The notes beneath the pieces are model-generated. The model ran no database searches and was not told the DNA's origin. It saw only the letters and a program-made list of their open reading frames with translations. Of a DNA stretch of 16,497 nt, positions 1 to 7,417 are shown one piece after another. How positions within the stretch are numbered: the stretch's first letter is position 1; each line of letters begins with the position of its first letter. The DNA is from Deltaproteobacteria bacterium (GTDB taxonomy: Bacteria; Desulfobacterota; Desulfobulbia; Desulfobulbales; Desulfobulbaceae), in the NCBI GenBank assembly GCA_024277485.1, contig JAJRVA010000088.1, positions 1 through 16,497 of the forward strand. Reading direction: 5' to 3'. The translations under genes were made by a program, and so were the position numbers.

Positions 1-987
1 ATGATCGGAGGGGTTGTCGAGGCATTTTCAAAAAATTACGCCATCGGTCAGGGCAGGTATTTCGTGGTAGAGGGTGATGAGTATGACACTGCTTTCTTCG
101 ACAAAAACTCCAAGTTTCTTCGTTATCGTCCTGATTTTGCGATAATCACTTCCATTGAATTTGACCATGCTGATATTTTTGCCGACCTGGATATGATCAA
201 GGATTCATTCCAGCGCTTTGCAGTCATGGTGCCTGAAAAAGGGCTTATAGTCGCCTGCACTGATGATCCAGTTGTAGTGGATGTTGTGAGTCGTGCGTCC
301 TGCTGCATAGTGTCCTATGGGACAGCCCAGGGGTGTGACTGGCGTGTTGCGGATTTTCATTCCCGCGGCCTGGAGTCACATTTCAAAGTGTATCACCAAG
401 ACCTGCTCTACGGTACCTTTACGCTTCCCATGCCTGGTATTTACAATGCCTTGAATGCCACCTCTGTTGTCGCCCTGATGGATCATCTTGGCTTCAGCAG
501 GGACGATATTTCAGCTGGCCTGGCCTCATTTCAGGGGGTCAAGCGCAGGCAGCAGGTTCGGGGCGAAGTAAAAGGCATAACGGTCATTGACGACTTTGCT
601 CATCATCCCACCGCTGTTCATGCTACGGTGAGCGGGTTAAAGGCCGCATGGCCTGGCCGAAGACTGGTCGTGGTCTTTGAGCCGCGCACCAACTCAAGCC
701 GCAGATCCATCTTTCAGGACCAGTACGCCCGGGCCTTTGTTCAGGCAGATATGGTTCTCATCAGGGAGCATGTCCCCCTTGAATCGATCCCTGCCGATCA
801 GCAGTTTTCCTCCGGAAAACTTGTCAGTGACCTTGTGGCCGGCGGTCAGGAGGCATATTATTTTCCCGACACTTCGGATATCCTTGACTTTCTTGCCAGG
901 AATGCTGATTCAGGGGACGTTATTGCAATATTATCAAACGGCGGGTTTGATAATATACATGAGCGTTTACTTGAAAAATTATCCTGA
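1..987 (+). CDS. mpl: UDP-N-acetylmuramate:L-alanyl-gamma-D-glutamyl-meso-diaminopimelate ligase (Mpl), 3' part
   Basis: Cytoplasmic Mur-ligase family enzyme of murein recycling, which joins the recovered tripeptide to UDP-MurNAc using ATP. The visible 328 residues carry the Mpl-type block EGDEYDTAFFDKNSKF (about 24-39) and SIEFDHADIF (51-60). The C-terminal Mur-ligase domain shows KRRQQVRGE (181-189), DDFAHHPTA (197-205), FEPRTNSSRR (226-235) and SNGGFDNIH near the end. Family members are roughly 450 residues, so about 130 N-terminal residues, including the P-loop region, lie upstream of the window. The ATG at position 1 aligns with the internal IGGV motif and is not the true start. A small membrane-protein gene follows after about 70 bases on the same strand. 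The family call is firm. Confidence 0.93.
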   Translation: MIGGVVEAFSKNYAIGQGRYFVVEGDEYDTAFFDKNSKFLRYRPDFAIITSIEFDHADIFADLDMIKDSFQRFAVMVPEKGLIVACTDDPVVVDVVSRASCCIVSYGTAQGCDWRVADFHSRGLESHFKVYHQDLLYGTFTLPMPGIYNALNATSVVALMDHLGFSRDDISAGLASFQGVKRRQQVRGEVKGITVIDDFAHHPTAVHATVSGLKAAWPGRRLVVVFEPRTNSSRRSIFQDQYARAFVQADMVLIREHVPLESIPADQQFSSGKLVSDLVAGGQEAYYFPDTSDILDFLARNADSGDVIAILSNGGFDNIHERLLEKLS

Positions 988-1058
988 CATCGCATACAAT
1001 AAAAGAAAAAAGTCTGAATAACCCCCCTTGTGCCGGAAGGTGCCCTGGAGAATGTGTC

Positions 1059-1268
1059 ATGACGAATAACGGAAAATGCCGGTCCGGATGTATCTGGGCC
1101 GCTGTCGGATTTGCTGTCTGGCTGATTATCAACATTCGCGTTGAAGCAGGCATTGGGACACCATTTGAACGTGCAGTTGACGGCATCGTCGGCGGAGCCT
1201 TGCTTTTGACGGTTATTTTTCTTGCCTGGAGGTTTTTTGATAATCACCGGCAGAACCGCCGGGAATAA
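1059..1268 (+). CDS. small two-helix membrane protein, unknown function
   Basis: A 69-residue protein with two likely transmembrane segments, about residues 11-28 (IWAAVGFAVWLIINIRV) and 44-60 (IVGGALLLTVIFLAWRF). It has a short basic tail (NHRQNRRE). A GGAG ribosome-binding site sits 8 bases before the ATG, which supports this start. It lies about 70 bases downstream of mpl on the same strand and may be cotranscribed. A short GC hairpin (CCGGC-AGAACC-GCCGG, 1247-1262) overlaps the end of the gene and could contribute to termination, but it has no T-run. No family is recognised. Confidence 0.6.
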   Translation: MTNNGKCRSGCIWAAVGFAVWLIINIRVEAGIGTPFERAVDGIVGGALLLTVIFLAWRFFDNHRQNRRE

Positions 1269-1313
1269 ACATTCTGGTGTAAAAAAGGAAACGATGTGAA
1301 AAACCGGGGAACG

Positions 1314-1652
1314 TCAGGTTATCCGGCGGATTTCTTTTCTGAGCTGTGCAATTTGGGCGGCAATGTCGATGGTTGCGTTTTGTGGGTGGTCATGTTTTTC
1401 AACCGCAAATGCCTGCTCAGCCAGTTCACTGAGGCCGAGGTTGAGTAATGCTCCTTTCAGGGAGTGACCTGCTTTGCTTAGGGATTCTCCCCTCCCGGTT
1501 TCGAAAACCCGGTCAAGATCATTCATCAATGACTGCAGTGTTTCAATGAACCGGGGCAGCACTGCGTCTATCCTGTCATCCGACAACAGGTAGTAGGAAC
1601 GGAGATGCTCCCGTATTTTTTCATGGTATTCCGACCGGTTCATGGCTGTCAT
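1314..1652 (-). CDS. orphan HPt-domain phosphotransfer protein
   Basis: A 112-residue protein that looks like a stand-alone histidine-phosphotransfer (HPt) module. The central segment AGHSLKGALLNLG (about 61-73) fits the HPt signature, with His63 as the likely phosphorylated residue followed by the usual Lys-Gly. The rest is predicted helical, as expected for the four-helix HPt bundle. Such proteins relay phosphate between hybrid histidine kinases and response regulators. No kinase or regulator gene is next to it, so its partners are elsewhere. No clear ribosome-binding site precedes the ATG at 1652; a second ATG three codons later (1643) is an equally plausible start. The gene converges on the mpl-side genes and diverges from tilS. 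Confidence 0.72.
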   Translation of the reverse strand: MTAMNRSEYHEKIREHLRSYYLLSDDRIDAVLPRFIETLQSLMNDLDRVFETGRGESLSKAGHSLKGALLNLGLSELAEQAFAVEKHDHPQNATIDIAAQIAQLRKEIRRIT

Positions 1653-1731
1653 GGTGTATTTTCAAGGTACCCTGGAGTCAGATTGTTACTCTATGATAAT
1701 ATTTTTGCAATGTTAATCAAGGTGGCCTCAA

Positions 1732-1791
1732 ATGAATAATCGGTTTTACGCGTATGCACAGGCTGCACCAGCAGATTCTGCAGTATATTGA
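1732..1791 (+). other. possible leader ORF overlapping the tilS start
   Basis: A 19-codon reading frame (MNNRFYAYAQAAPADSAVY) begins 22 bases upstream of the tilS ATG in a different frame and ends 38 bases inside tilS. It has a better ribosome-binding site (AAGGTGG, about 7 bases before its ATG) than tilS, which has none evident. It could couple translation into tilS, or it may be chance. Confidence 0.25.
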
Positions 1792-2797
1792 CCGGAACCA
1801 CCTGTTCAAAGGTGGTGCAAGGACCCTTGTGGCTGTCTCCGGCGGTTCGGATTCCGTCTGCCTGCTGCATGTTCTGGCCACTCTCAGGGAGAAACTCGGC
1901 ATTACTCTTTTCGCCCTGTATGTTGACCATGGCCTCAGGCCCCAGGAAACAGGAGAGGAGAAGTCCCTGGTGCAATCCCTGGCAGGGAACCTGGGAGTTG
2001 ATTTTGAGAGCGCTGCGGTTGACGTGCAGGGGCTGGCACGGGAAAAGAAACTTTCCCTGGAACATGCTGCCCGGGAACTACGCTATGCGGCGCTGAGGAA
2101 GGCTGCCGCTGACCAGGAGGCGGTATCCATTGCAGTGGCCCATAATGCTGATGACCAGGCTGAAGAGATACTTCTGCGCCTGTTGCGCGGCAGCGGCCGC
2201 AAGGGAATCTCCGGCATGCGACCCAGGCAGAGAGATATTGTCAGACCCCTGCTTGAGACCAGGAAAAAAGAAATTATTGCGTATCTGCGCGACATGAAAG
2301 TACCCTTTGCAGAGGATTCTTCCAATGTTGACCCCCGTTTTCTCCGCAACCGGGTCCGGCATCGACTGCTTCCGTTCCTGGAGGAAAATTTTGATGCCGG
2401 AATCAGGCAGGCTCTCAGGAAGACCGGCGCGTGCCTTGCCGTAGATGAGGAACTGCTTGAGGAACTGACTGAGATTGCCTGGGACCAGGTAGCCAAAAAG
2501 ATCAGCCGGGACGAGCAGTCTGCTTCGGAAAAAGTTCTCATCGGCCGCAAAAGTTTTGCAAAACAGCCCGCTGCCCTGCAGAGGCGGATCATTGAAAGGC
2601 TGTTGTGGGAGATCGGCAGCAGGGCAGGCTATACCCACATTCTGCAGGTTGTCGAAGCGGTCACCAGGGGGCGGACAGGGTCTGAACTCCATCTTGCCCG
2701 GGGACTGCGGGTCGGGGTCCGGAAGAAGTATGTCGAGTTTCTCTACCCGAAAGGAAACCGGGCCTGGCGGGGGAGATTGTATGGCCGTAATGGATGA
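1754..2797 (+). CDS. tilS: tRNA(Ile)-lysidine synthase TilS
   Basis: Cytoplasmic ATP-dependent enzyme that converts C34 of the CAU-anticodon tRNA-Ile to lysidine, so that the tRNA reads AUA and is charged with Ile. The N-terminal PP-loop motif SGGSDS is at residues 29-34. It is followed by the typical YVDHGLRPQE segment, HNADDQAEEILLRLLRGSGRKG in the middle of the catalytic domain, and an FLRNRVRHRLLPFLE segment before the C-terminal part. At 347 residues it is shorter than the E. coli enzyme and near the shorter members of the family. The N terminus (helix then VAVSGGSDS) matches the family, so the ATG at 1754 is likely despite the lack of a ribosome-binding site. A hairpin downstream may end transcription. 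Confidence 0.93.
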   Translation: MHRLHQQILQYIDRNHLFKGGARTLVAVSGGSDSVCLLHVLATLREKLGITLFALYVDHGLRPQETGEEKSLVQSLAGNLGVDFESAAVDVQGLAREKKLSLEHAARELRYAALRKAAADQEAVSIAVAHNADDQAEEILLRLLRGSGRKGISGMRPRQRDIVRPLLETRKKEIIAYLRDMKVPFAEDSSNVDPRFLRNRVRHRLLPFLEENFDAGIRQALRKTGACLAVDEELLEELTEIAWDQVAKKISRDEQSASEKVLIGRKSFAKQPAALQRRIIERLLWEIGSRAGYTHILQVVEAVTRGRTGSELHLARGLRVGVRKKYVEFLYPKGNRAWRGRLYGRNG

Positions 2798-2813
2798 GCG
2801 GAACCGGTCGGAC

Positions 2814-2857
2814 GCACCGGGCAAGGTGTACAATACGGGTAACACCTGCCCGGGTGC
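2814..2857. terminator. inverted repeat between convergent tilS and phnD-like genes, possible bidirectional terminator
   Basis: The arms 2814-2829 (GCACCGGGCAAGGTGT) and 2842-2857 (ACACCTGCCCGGGTGC) form about 15 base pairs with two single-base bulges around a 12-base loop. It sits in the 77-base gap between two converging genes. There is no T-run on either side, so intrinsic termination would be weak. A role in mRNA 3'-end protection is equally possible. Confidence 0.5.
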
Positions 2858-2874
2858 GCCGGAGATACTTTCTG

Positions 2875-3717
2875 CTAATACGAAAAGTTGAAGTCCTTTG
2901 TTACTCCAGCCTTTGAGAGAAGCTCAAGGGTATGGGAGAAATCTTCCTCCGTGGTGGGGATATAGGAGGTAATTTTCATTCCCTTCTTGACAGCAAGCGC
3001 CTCTGCCGAGTTATCATCAGCCAGGCCGAGAAGGATCTTATTTACCCCGGCTACCAGTTGTGTGTCAGTTTTGTTTGAAATGATCAGCGTCCCGTCCGGG
3101 TTTTCACCATTATCCTTACCCACTTCTTCCAGGTCGGGATACTTTGCTTTTTCGGTATCCCAGACCCTGTTTTTGACAATGGCAACATCCGCCTGTCCCC
3201 TGTCAAGGGTGGCAATAGCTATGCCGTGCGATCCGGCCCTGATAAGCTCTGTTTTGGTGCCGAGGATGGAACGGGCAAAGAATTCACCACTGGAAGCAAG
3301 AGAACTGCAGGTGATGCGCTTGCCGTTAAAGTAGGATATCTGATCGGTAGATTTCGGGCTCCCTTTCGGTGCGAGTACGACAGCCCAGTAGGTACTCCAT
3401 CCTTCTTCGTGAACGGGTCTGGCAAGAGGGTAAGCAATACCTTTTATCATCATGCTTCCTGCCACGCCGGAACCGGCAAACATGGCATCAACGTCGCCCC
3501 GCTCGAATTTGATAGCCGCATCGGGGTAGTTTCGGTACCCCTTCAGGGTCACCTGCACACCTTTGCTCTCGAAATAGTTGATCAGGGGTTTATATTTTCG
3601 TGCCACCCCGGGCTTGTCCTGCATGATGCCGATTTTAAAATCAGCCGCAAGGCCACCCTGTGCCATACACAGGCCTGCAAAAACAGCCATCAGGCTCAAT
3701 ACCCATACTTTTTTCAT
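2875..3717 (-). CDS. PhnD-like phosphate/phosphonate-type ABC transporter substrate-binding protein
   Basis: A 280-residue exported solute-binding protein. Residues 1-25 form a signal peptide (MKK, hydrophobic core, cleavage near GLAA-DF). The mature part resembles the PhnD/phosphonate-binding family: KIGIMQDKPGVARKYKPLINYFE near the start, then AIKFERGDVDAMFAGSGVAG, then IRAGSHGIAIATLDRGQADVAIV in the second lobe. A strong ribosome-binding site (GGGAGGG, 5 bases before the ATG) supports the start. No permease or ATPase gene is adjacent, so it is either an orphan binding protein or a sensory one. The ligand cannot be read from the sequence. It is the last gene of a minus-strand run, 111 bases after the two-CW/SDR gene. 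Confidence 0.8.
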   Translation of the reverse strand: MKKVWVLSLMAVFAGLCMAQGGLAADFKIGIMQDKPGVARKYKPLINYFESKGVQVTLKGYRNYPDAAIKFERGDVDAMFAGSGVAGSMMIKGIAYPLARPVHEEGWSTYWAVVLAPKGSPKSTDQISYFNGKRITCSSLASSGEFFARSILGTKTELIRAGSHGIAIATLDRGQADVAIVKNRVWDTEKAKYPDLEEVGKDNGENPDGTLIISNKTDTQLVAGVNKILLGLADDNSAEALAVKKGMKITSYIPTTEEDFSHTLELLSKAGVTKDFNFSY

Positions 3718-3828
3718 TTCGCCCTCCCTGTGAAATGTGCTTTGAAACCGGAGTACAATGTTTCAGCAACTTTTTCTGATTATATGATGCCGCAAAGTGG
3801 TTGTCAATGCGGGGTGCTGAAGGTGTTC

Positions 3829-5292
3829 TTACTTGCGAAGCTCTTCAAAATCAGTGAAAGGATCAACCTTTTCCCGGTGAATCATGTTAAGTAGCCGATC
3901 GGGATCCTGTGCAAACTTGCCGGTATGTTTTCGAGGGTCAAAAAAATCAACATTATATGACGAGATAAGGTTCAGGTGTTCCCACCTGGCAATGTAGTAT
4001 TCAATGAGAGCCGGCAACCTTGTAAAAATAGTCGTTTCAGGGTCAGGGTTGCCGTAGCTTGAATTGCACAGTTTTTCCGTTGATAATGTCTGGGTCCTGT
4101 AAAAATCTTTCATAAACATCATTTCAGGAGGCAGCCTCGCTTCAATACCTATCCTGTTCAGGGCTTTGACGAGATACCTGAGGAAGTTTATGCTTAACCT
4201 GGCCACTGGGTAAGAAATGTAGATTTCCTTGGGAATGGTCAGTTCCAGGTAGGATTTAATGGTCAGGATGAGCTGGCTCAATTCAACGGGATTGTGGTCC
4301 ACGAAATGATACGTCTGTCCGGAGAACTCCTCCCGGTGTTCAGTTATGTAGTGAACGAACGGAGGAATCTTCTTGGTATTGGTGTACGAATGCATGACCT
4401 TGCGGTTGGTCATTATAAAGGGCATGGCCTGCTTGGCAATGGTGAAAAGCAGGCGGTGAAAACCCTGGATCTTATGGTCATGCTTGCCGTACACAACGCC
4501 AAGCTTGATGATGGTATAATCAAGTCCCTTGGTTTCGTGGAGATGCCTGAGGGTCTTCTCGGCCATCAGTTTTGATTTCGCATAGTTGGACAGGTTCCCT
4601 GACAGATCCACCGACTGGTCCTCGGTGATATTTTCCCCGGACGGCAGGGTGGCGGCAGAACTGAAATAGATATAGGGAATCTTGAGGGCCATGGCCACCC
4701 TGGCCAGGTTGATGCTGCCCAGGTAGTTTGTTTCAAAGGCAAGCTGAGCATCACTGTCAATAGCGGCTATTGCCGAGTTGACAATGAAATCCGGCCTGTA
4801 TTTCCTGAAATATCTCTTGATGTCGTCGGCCACACGCAGGCTGAGTTTTTTACTGTTGGGGGAGAGGATCTCAATTTCCTGGGACTTGATCTTTTTAAAG
4901 TAGTGCGTCATGGCACCACCGATCAGGCCTGAACCCCCGATGATCACCCCGAATTTCTTGTGGGTTACATCAATGACCCGCGAGGGGTTTTTCAGCTTTG
5001 ACAGCAGGAAAAGAGGACGCTGGAATTTTTTTCCCTCCTCCTCCTGCACCATCTGGAAAAAGTCACATTTTTTGCAGACATCATGCTTGCTTGCGTGGGT
5101 CCCCTGGACCTTGCCGCCACAGTACGTTCCCGCCACAACCCAGCAGGCCCTGCCGGAATTTTTGCCGCCATGTACACCGTCAAGTCTTTCCTCGGTTGCA
5201 GCCGGGCACGGTTCATGACTGGTGTTCAGCTTACAATCGGGGCCTCTGCCGCATTTCTTGAACTCCCAGCAGTTTTGTTTTCTGTCTTTCAT
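3829..5292 (-). CDS. two-CW cysteine-motif domain fused to an extended SDR (NAD-dependent epimerase/dehydratase-like) protein
   Basis: A 487-residue protein in two parts. Residues 1-90 carry paired Cys-Trp motifs, NCWEFKKC (7-14) and ACWVVAGTYC (49-58), with further cysteines at 20, 29, 73 and 76. This is the two-CW arrangement found in delta-proteobacterial sensors and presumed to bind metal or sense redox. From about residue 113 there is a Rossmann-fold extended SDR: GGSGLIG (119-125) for NAD(P), SSAAT at 211-215, and the catalytic YAKSK (Tyr237, Lys241). The substrate is unknown; the family acts on nucleotide sugars and related compounds. The start ATG overlaps the stop of the upstream gene as ATGA, indicating translational coupling. 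Both halves are in one uninterrupted frame, so this is a true fusion. Confidence 0.8.
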   Translation of the reverse strand: MKDRKQNCWEFKKCGRGPDCKLNTSHEPCPAATEERLDGVHGGKNSGRACWVVAGTYCGGKVQGTHASKHDVCKKCDFFQMVQEEEGKKFQRPLFLLSKLKNPSRVIDVTHKKFGVIIGGSGLIGGAMTHYFKKIKSQEIEILSPNSKKLSLRVADDIKRYFRKYRPDFIVNSAIAAIDSDAQLAFETNYLGSINLARVAMALKIPYIYFSSAATLPSGENITEDQSVDLSGNLSNYAKSKLMAEKTLRHLHETKGLDYTIIKLGVVYGKHDHKIQGFHRLLFTIAKQAMPFIMTNRKVMHSYTNTKKIPPFVHYITEHREEFSGQTYHFVDHNPVELSQLILTIKSYLELTIPKEIYISYPVARLSINFLRYLVKALNRIGIEARLPPEMMFMKDFYRTQTLSTEKLCNSSYGNPDPETTIFTRLPALIEYYIARWEHLNLISSYNVDFFDPRKHTGKFAQDPDRLLNMIHREKVDPFTDFEELRK

Positions 5293-6095
5293 TCCTTGAT
5301 ACTGTTCTGCAGGGAATCCACTATGCTCTGCAAGCTCCAGGTGTCCTGTATCCGGGCCGAACTGCCGCTTTTACGCAGCTGTCCGGCCAAATCCTTTCCA
5401 CCGGCGCCTTTTCCTCTGACCGGCCAGTACAGGGGGTGCAGTCCCGTGAGTTCGCTGAATCTTCTGTGGGAACTTTTCTGGGTAAAAACAATGGTTGCGC
5501 CGTCAGTAAAGGAGTAGGACAGGATGCGTTTCGCCTCTATCGCGGCAATCCTTTCTATAACCGGGGAGAATAATTTTTCAACCCCGGCCACTCCTGAATA
5601 GCCGCCGCTGCTTGCGGGTGTCGGCAATGAATAGAATGTTGTCAGGCCTACCAGGTATTTTTTTGCCGATGTGCCGGAGAGTATCATCAGCTTGCGGAGG
5701 TTTGCCTCCTCCTGTCTCGCGGTGAACGGATCCTGCACCTTGCTTTTCAGGCAGTAGACCAAGCCGGCTTTTGCCAGTCTATCCCACATGGGGTGGCGGT
5801 GATAGTCGCGATTTTTTGAGAAAAAAAACATGCCGTTCCTGACATTGTGCGTTGCCGGGTTACCAAAAACAAGCAGAACCTTGGGTTTGAATCCCTCGCC
5901 GACCAGCGGCAGCAGGGTCTCGGACTCATACCGCAGCATACCGTTTTTCAGTGTACAGAGGGTCTTGAAGTCCGCGTCGTTATCGGAGAGAAACCTGAAC
6001 TGCCGGGAAAATTCAGCTAACTGGTCCCTGCTGAAAATTCTTTTAAGGTTAACCTCAACGATAAAGTTGCCGCTGTTCACCTGGAAAAAGTCCAT
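5289..6095 (-). CDS. conserved-looking protein of unknown function, coupled to the two-CW/SDR gene
   Basis: A 268-residue soluble protein without signal peptide or membrane segment. I do not recognise the family with confidence. The most distinctive stretch is VLLVFGNPATHNVRNGMFFF (about 73-92), followed by HRHPMWDRLAKAGL (99-112) and, near the C terminus, SSHRRFSELTGLHPLYWPV (208-226). The first two blocks recall the phosphate-loop and following helix of uracil-DNA-glycosylase-like folds, but the diagnostic catalytic motifs are not evident, so this is only a suggestion. A GGAT element about 10 bases before the ATG may be the ribosome-binding site. Its stop codon overlaps the start of the next gene (ATGA), so the two proteins are probably made together. 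Confidence 0.65.
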   Translation of the reverse strand: MDFFQVNSGNFIVEVNLKRIFSRDQLAEFSRQFRFLSDNDADFKTLCTLKNGMLRYESETLLPLVGEGFKPKVLLVFGNPATHNVRNGMFFFSKNRDYHRHPMWDRLAKAGLVYCLKSKVQDPFTARQEEANLRKLMILSGTSAKKYLVGLTTFYSLPTPASSGGYSGVAGVEKLFSPVIERIAAIEAKRILSYSFTDGATIVFTQKSSHRRFSELTGLHPLYWPVRGKGAGGKDLAGQLRKSGSSARIQDTWSLQSIVDSLQNSIKE

Positions 6096-6207
6096 GCTCG
6101 TCTATCCTTTTCAACTTTGTCTGCCTTCGTCACGTTTGGCCGGGGTACCTTCTGTTTTTATACTGAATCAAAAATGAAAAGAACAGGATTAATTGCAGAC
6201 TGTTTGA

Positions 6208-6696
6208 TTACTCCACAACCATGACCGCACAATTTTTCGCATGATGCAGAGTTTTGTTCGAGGTTGAGCCGAATATAAATTCTTCGTTATGGGAAATGCC
6301 TCTTCTTCCCACCACGACAATGCAACAGCGCAACTTTTCCTGCTCTTCAATAATCGCATCACCTATGGATTCACATTTCCGGATGATAAGATTCACCTTG
6401 ATCTGGTCATCCCGGAAACCGGCCTCTGTCAGGATACTTCTGTATTCCTGGAGGACCGCATTTATTTTCGCCTCTTTATCGGCAAGCCAGCGGCGCCGAT
6501 CCTCATCAGTCGCAAAATAATCTTCTGACGGCTCAGGGATGATAGACAGGATCGTTATGAAAACATTTTTATCACCTCCGAAAAAATCCGCCAGGTACAT
6601 CACCGCGCGCCTGGAGTTTTCCGACTCGTCAACAGCGACGAGCAGGTGACGTTCGGTATCTCTGCGGGTCAGATCGGTGAAATTCTGTTCACTCAT
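6208..6696 (-). CDS. universal stress protein (UspA family)
   Basis: A 162-residue single-domain USP. The N-terminal strand HLLVAVDESENSRRAV (about 17-32) contains the expected Asp23. The C-terminal nucleotide-binding signature G-x2-G-x9-G-S is complete (G130, G133, G143, S144), followed by a strand ending CAVMVVE. This suggests an ATP-binding member. These cytoplasmic proteins accumulate under stress; the specific partner is unknown. The frame is open to an ATG 21 bases further upstream, but GGAGGG lies inside those codons and 7 bases before the ATG at 6696, so the shorter start is preferred. It follows the broken gene at 6714-7238 by 17 bases and was probably its operon partner. Confidence 0.9.
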   Translation of the reverse strand: MSEQNFTDLTRRDTERHLLVAVDESENSRRAVMYLADFFGGDKNVFITILSIIPEPSEDYFATDEDRRRWLADKEAKINAVLQEYRSILTEAGFRDDQIKVNLIIRKCESIGDAIIEEQEKLRCCIVVVGRRGISHNEEFIFGSTSNKTLHHAKNCAVMVVE

Positions 6697-6713
6697 AATT
6701 CCCTCCTGGCTTT

Positions 6714-7238
6714 TCAAGTAAGGTCTGCCCTGGCATTGGCAAGGTCATCCAGTATTTGCCCTGTTGTATCGTAAAATATTTGTGCTCCAACGGAAAAATG
6801 AAGAAGAATACGGTTAAGCGAATCAGGAAGATAGGGATATATTTTCTGCAGATTCGCCACCCTGTTTTTGTACGAGATGTTGAGATCTTCTCCCCAGAGA
6901 GAGTCAAACAGTTCAGGCTGGTTGTCATGCAGGTCCTGCACCAGCACATCGCCACGGCCGGTCAGGAAAATAATTATCTTGGTGGACCCGTCTGATAAGT
7001 CAATGGCCCGGCGAACCCAGTATTTGGGTTCGTCATCAAGTCCGAAACGTCCTTCTTTCTCGTAATTTTTGATTCAGTAGAAGTTTTCATCCAGGACCAG
7101 CACATGATTGTATCCCACCTGAAAAAAATCACTTGTATCGGTAATGATGTGAAATGTATCCGGAACATGGTCCGGACTGGCATGCCTGGCGATCAGGCGG
7201 CGCACCGCTTCTTTTGAGATGTTCTCCGGGTCGGCCAT
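6714..7238 (-). pseudogene. interrupted gene with in-frame TGA, possibly the remnant of a larger kinase-like protein
   Basis: A single frame of 174 sense codons from ATG 7238 to TGA 6714, broken only by a TGA at codon 55 (7074-7076). It has a strong ribosome-binding site (GGAGGTG, about 8 bases upstream). Before the stop: MADPENISKEAVRRLIARHA, then FFQVGYNHVLVLDENFY. After it: EGRFGLDDEPKYWVRRAIDL, then KNRVANLQKIYPYLPDSLNR and LLHFSVGAQIFYDTT. From memory, and unverified, these blocks occur at the two ends of longer protein-kinase-like proteins in Desulfobacterota. If so, the catalytic core was lost by an in-frame deletion near residue 90. A CGA-to-TGA transition is the simplest cause of the stop. 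The sequence downstream of the TGA lacks the fdhA-type SECIS loop, so selenocysteine is unlikely. Confidence 0.65.
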
Positions 7239-7317
7239 AGTACACACCTCCTGTTTTATTTTATCATCCTGGAGGTGAAGAAACTATCTGTTTTTTATGA
7301 AAAAAAAGGCCGGAAGG

Positions 7318-7353
7318 AAAGTTTGTAAAGTTTGTAAAGTACTTAAAGTTTGC
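7318..7353. repeat. four tandem 9-bp units upstream of the broken gene and USP gene
   Basis: Consecutive 9-base units AAAGTTTGT, AAAGTTTGT, AAAGTACTT and AAAGTTTGC lie between the end of fdhA and the start codon at 7238. They are followed by a short palindrome, TGCCA-TGATG-TGGCA (7351-7365). The position would suit an operator for the downstream minus-strand genes. A role is not proven. Confidence 0.5.
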
Positions 7354-7376
7354 CATGATGTGGCAGTTAAGTGAAA

Positions 7377-7415
7377 GGGAATCACGCTACAGGTATCCCG
7401 TCCATGTTGATTCCC
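7377..7415 (-). terminator. candidate terminator of the formate dehydrogenase operon
   Basis: A perfect 8-bp inverted repeat (GGGAATCA at 7377-7384, TGATTCCC at 7408-7415) with a 23-base loop begins 2 bases after the fdhA stop codon. In the minus-strand transcript the stem is followed by only three U, so it is a weak intrinsic terminator or an mRNA-stabilising hairpin. Confidence 0.45.
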
Positions 7416-7417
7416 CG

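Noticed and set aside
1688..1699. Twelve-base sequence ACTCTATGATAA shared with 16123-16134
   Set aside because: Several exact 12-base matches are expected by chance in a window of this size, and the flanks do not match.
2078..2845. Open minus-strand frame of 255 codons
   Set aside because: Antisense to tilS and low-complexity in places, with no supporting features.
7074..7076. Second selenocysteine codon in the broken gene at 6714-7238
   Set aside because: Bases 19-24 after this TGA lack the GGUCUG loop found in fdhA, and only a weak hairpin is possible nearby. A nonsense change is simpler.
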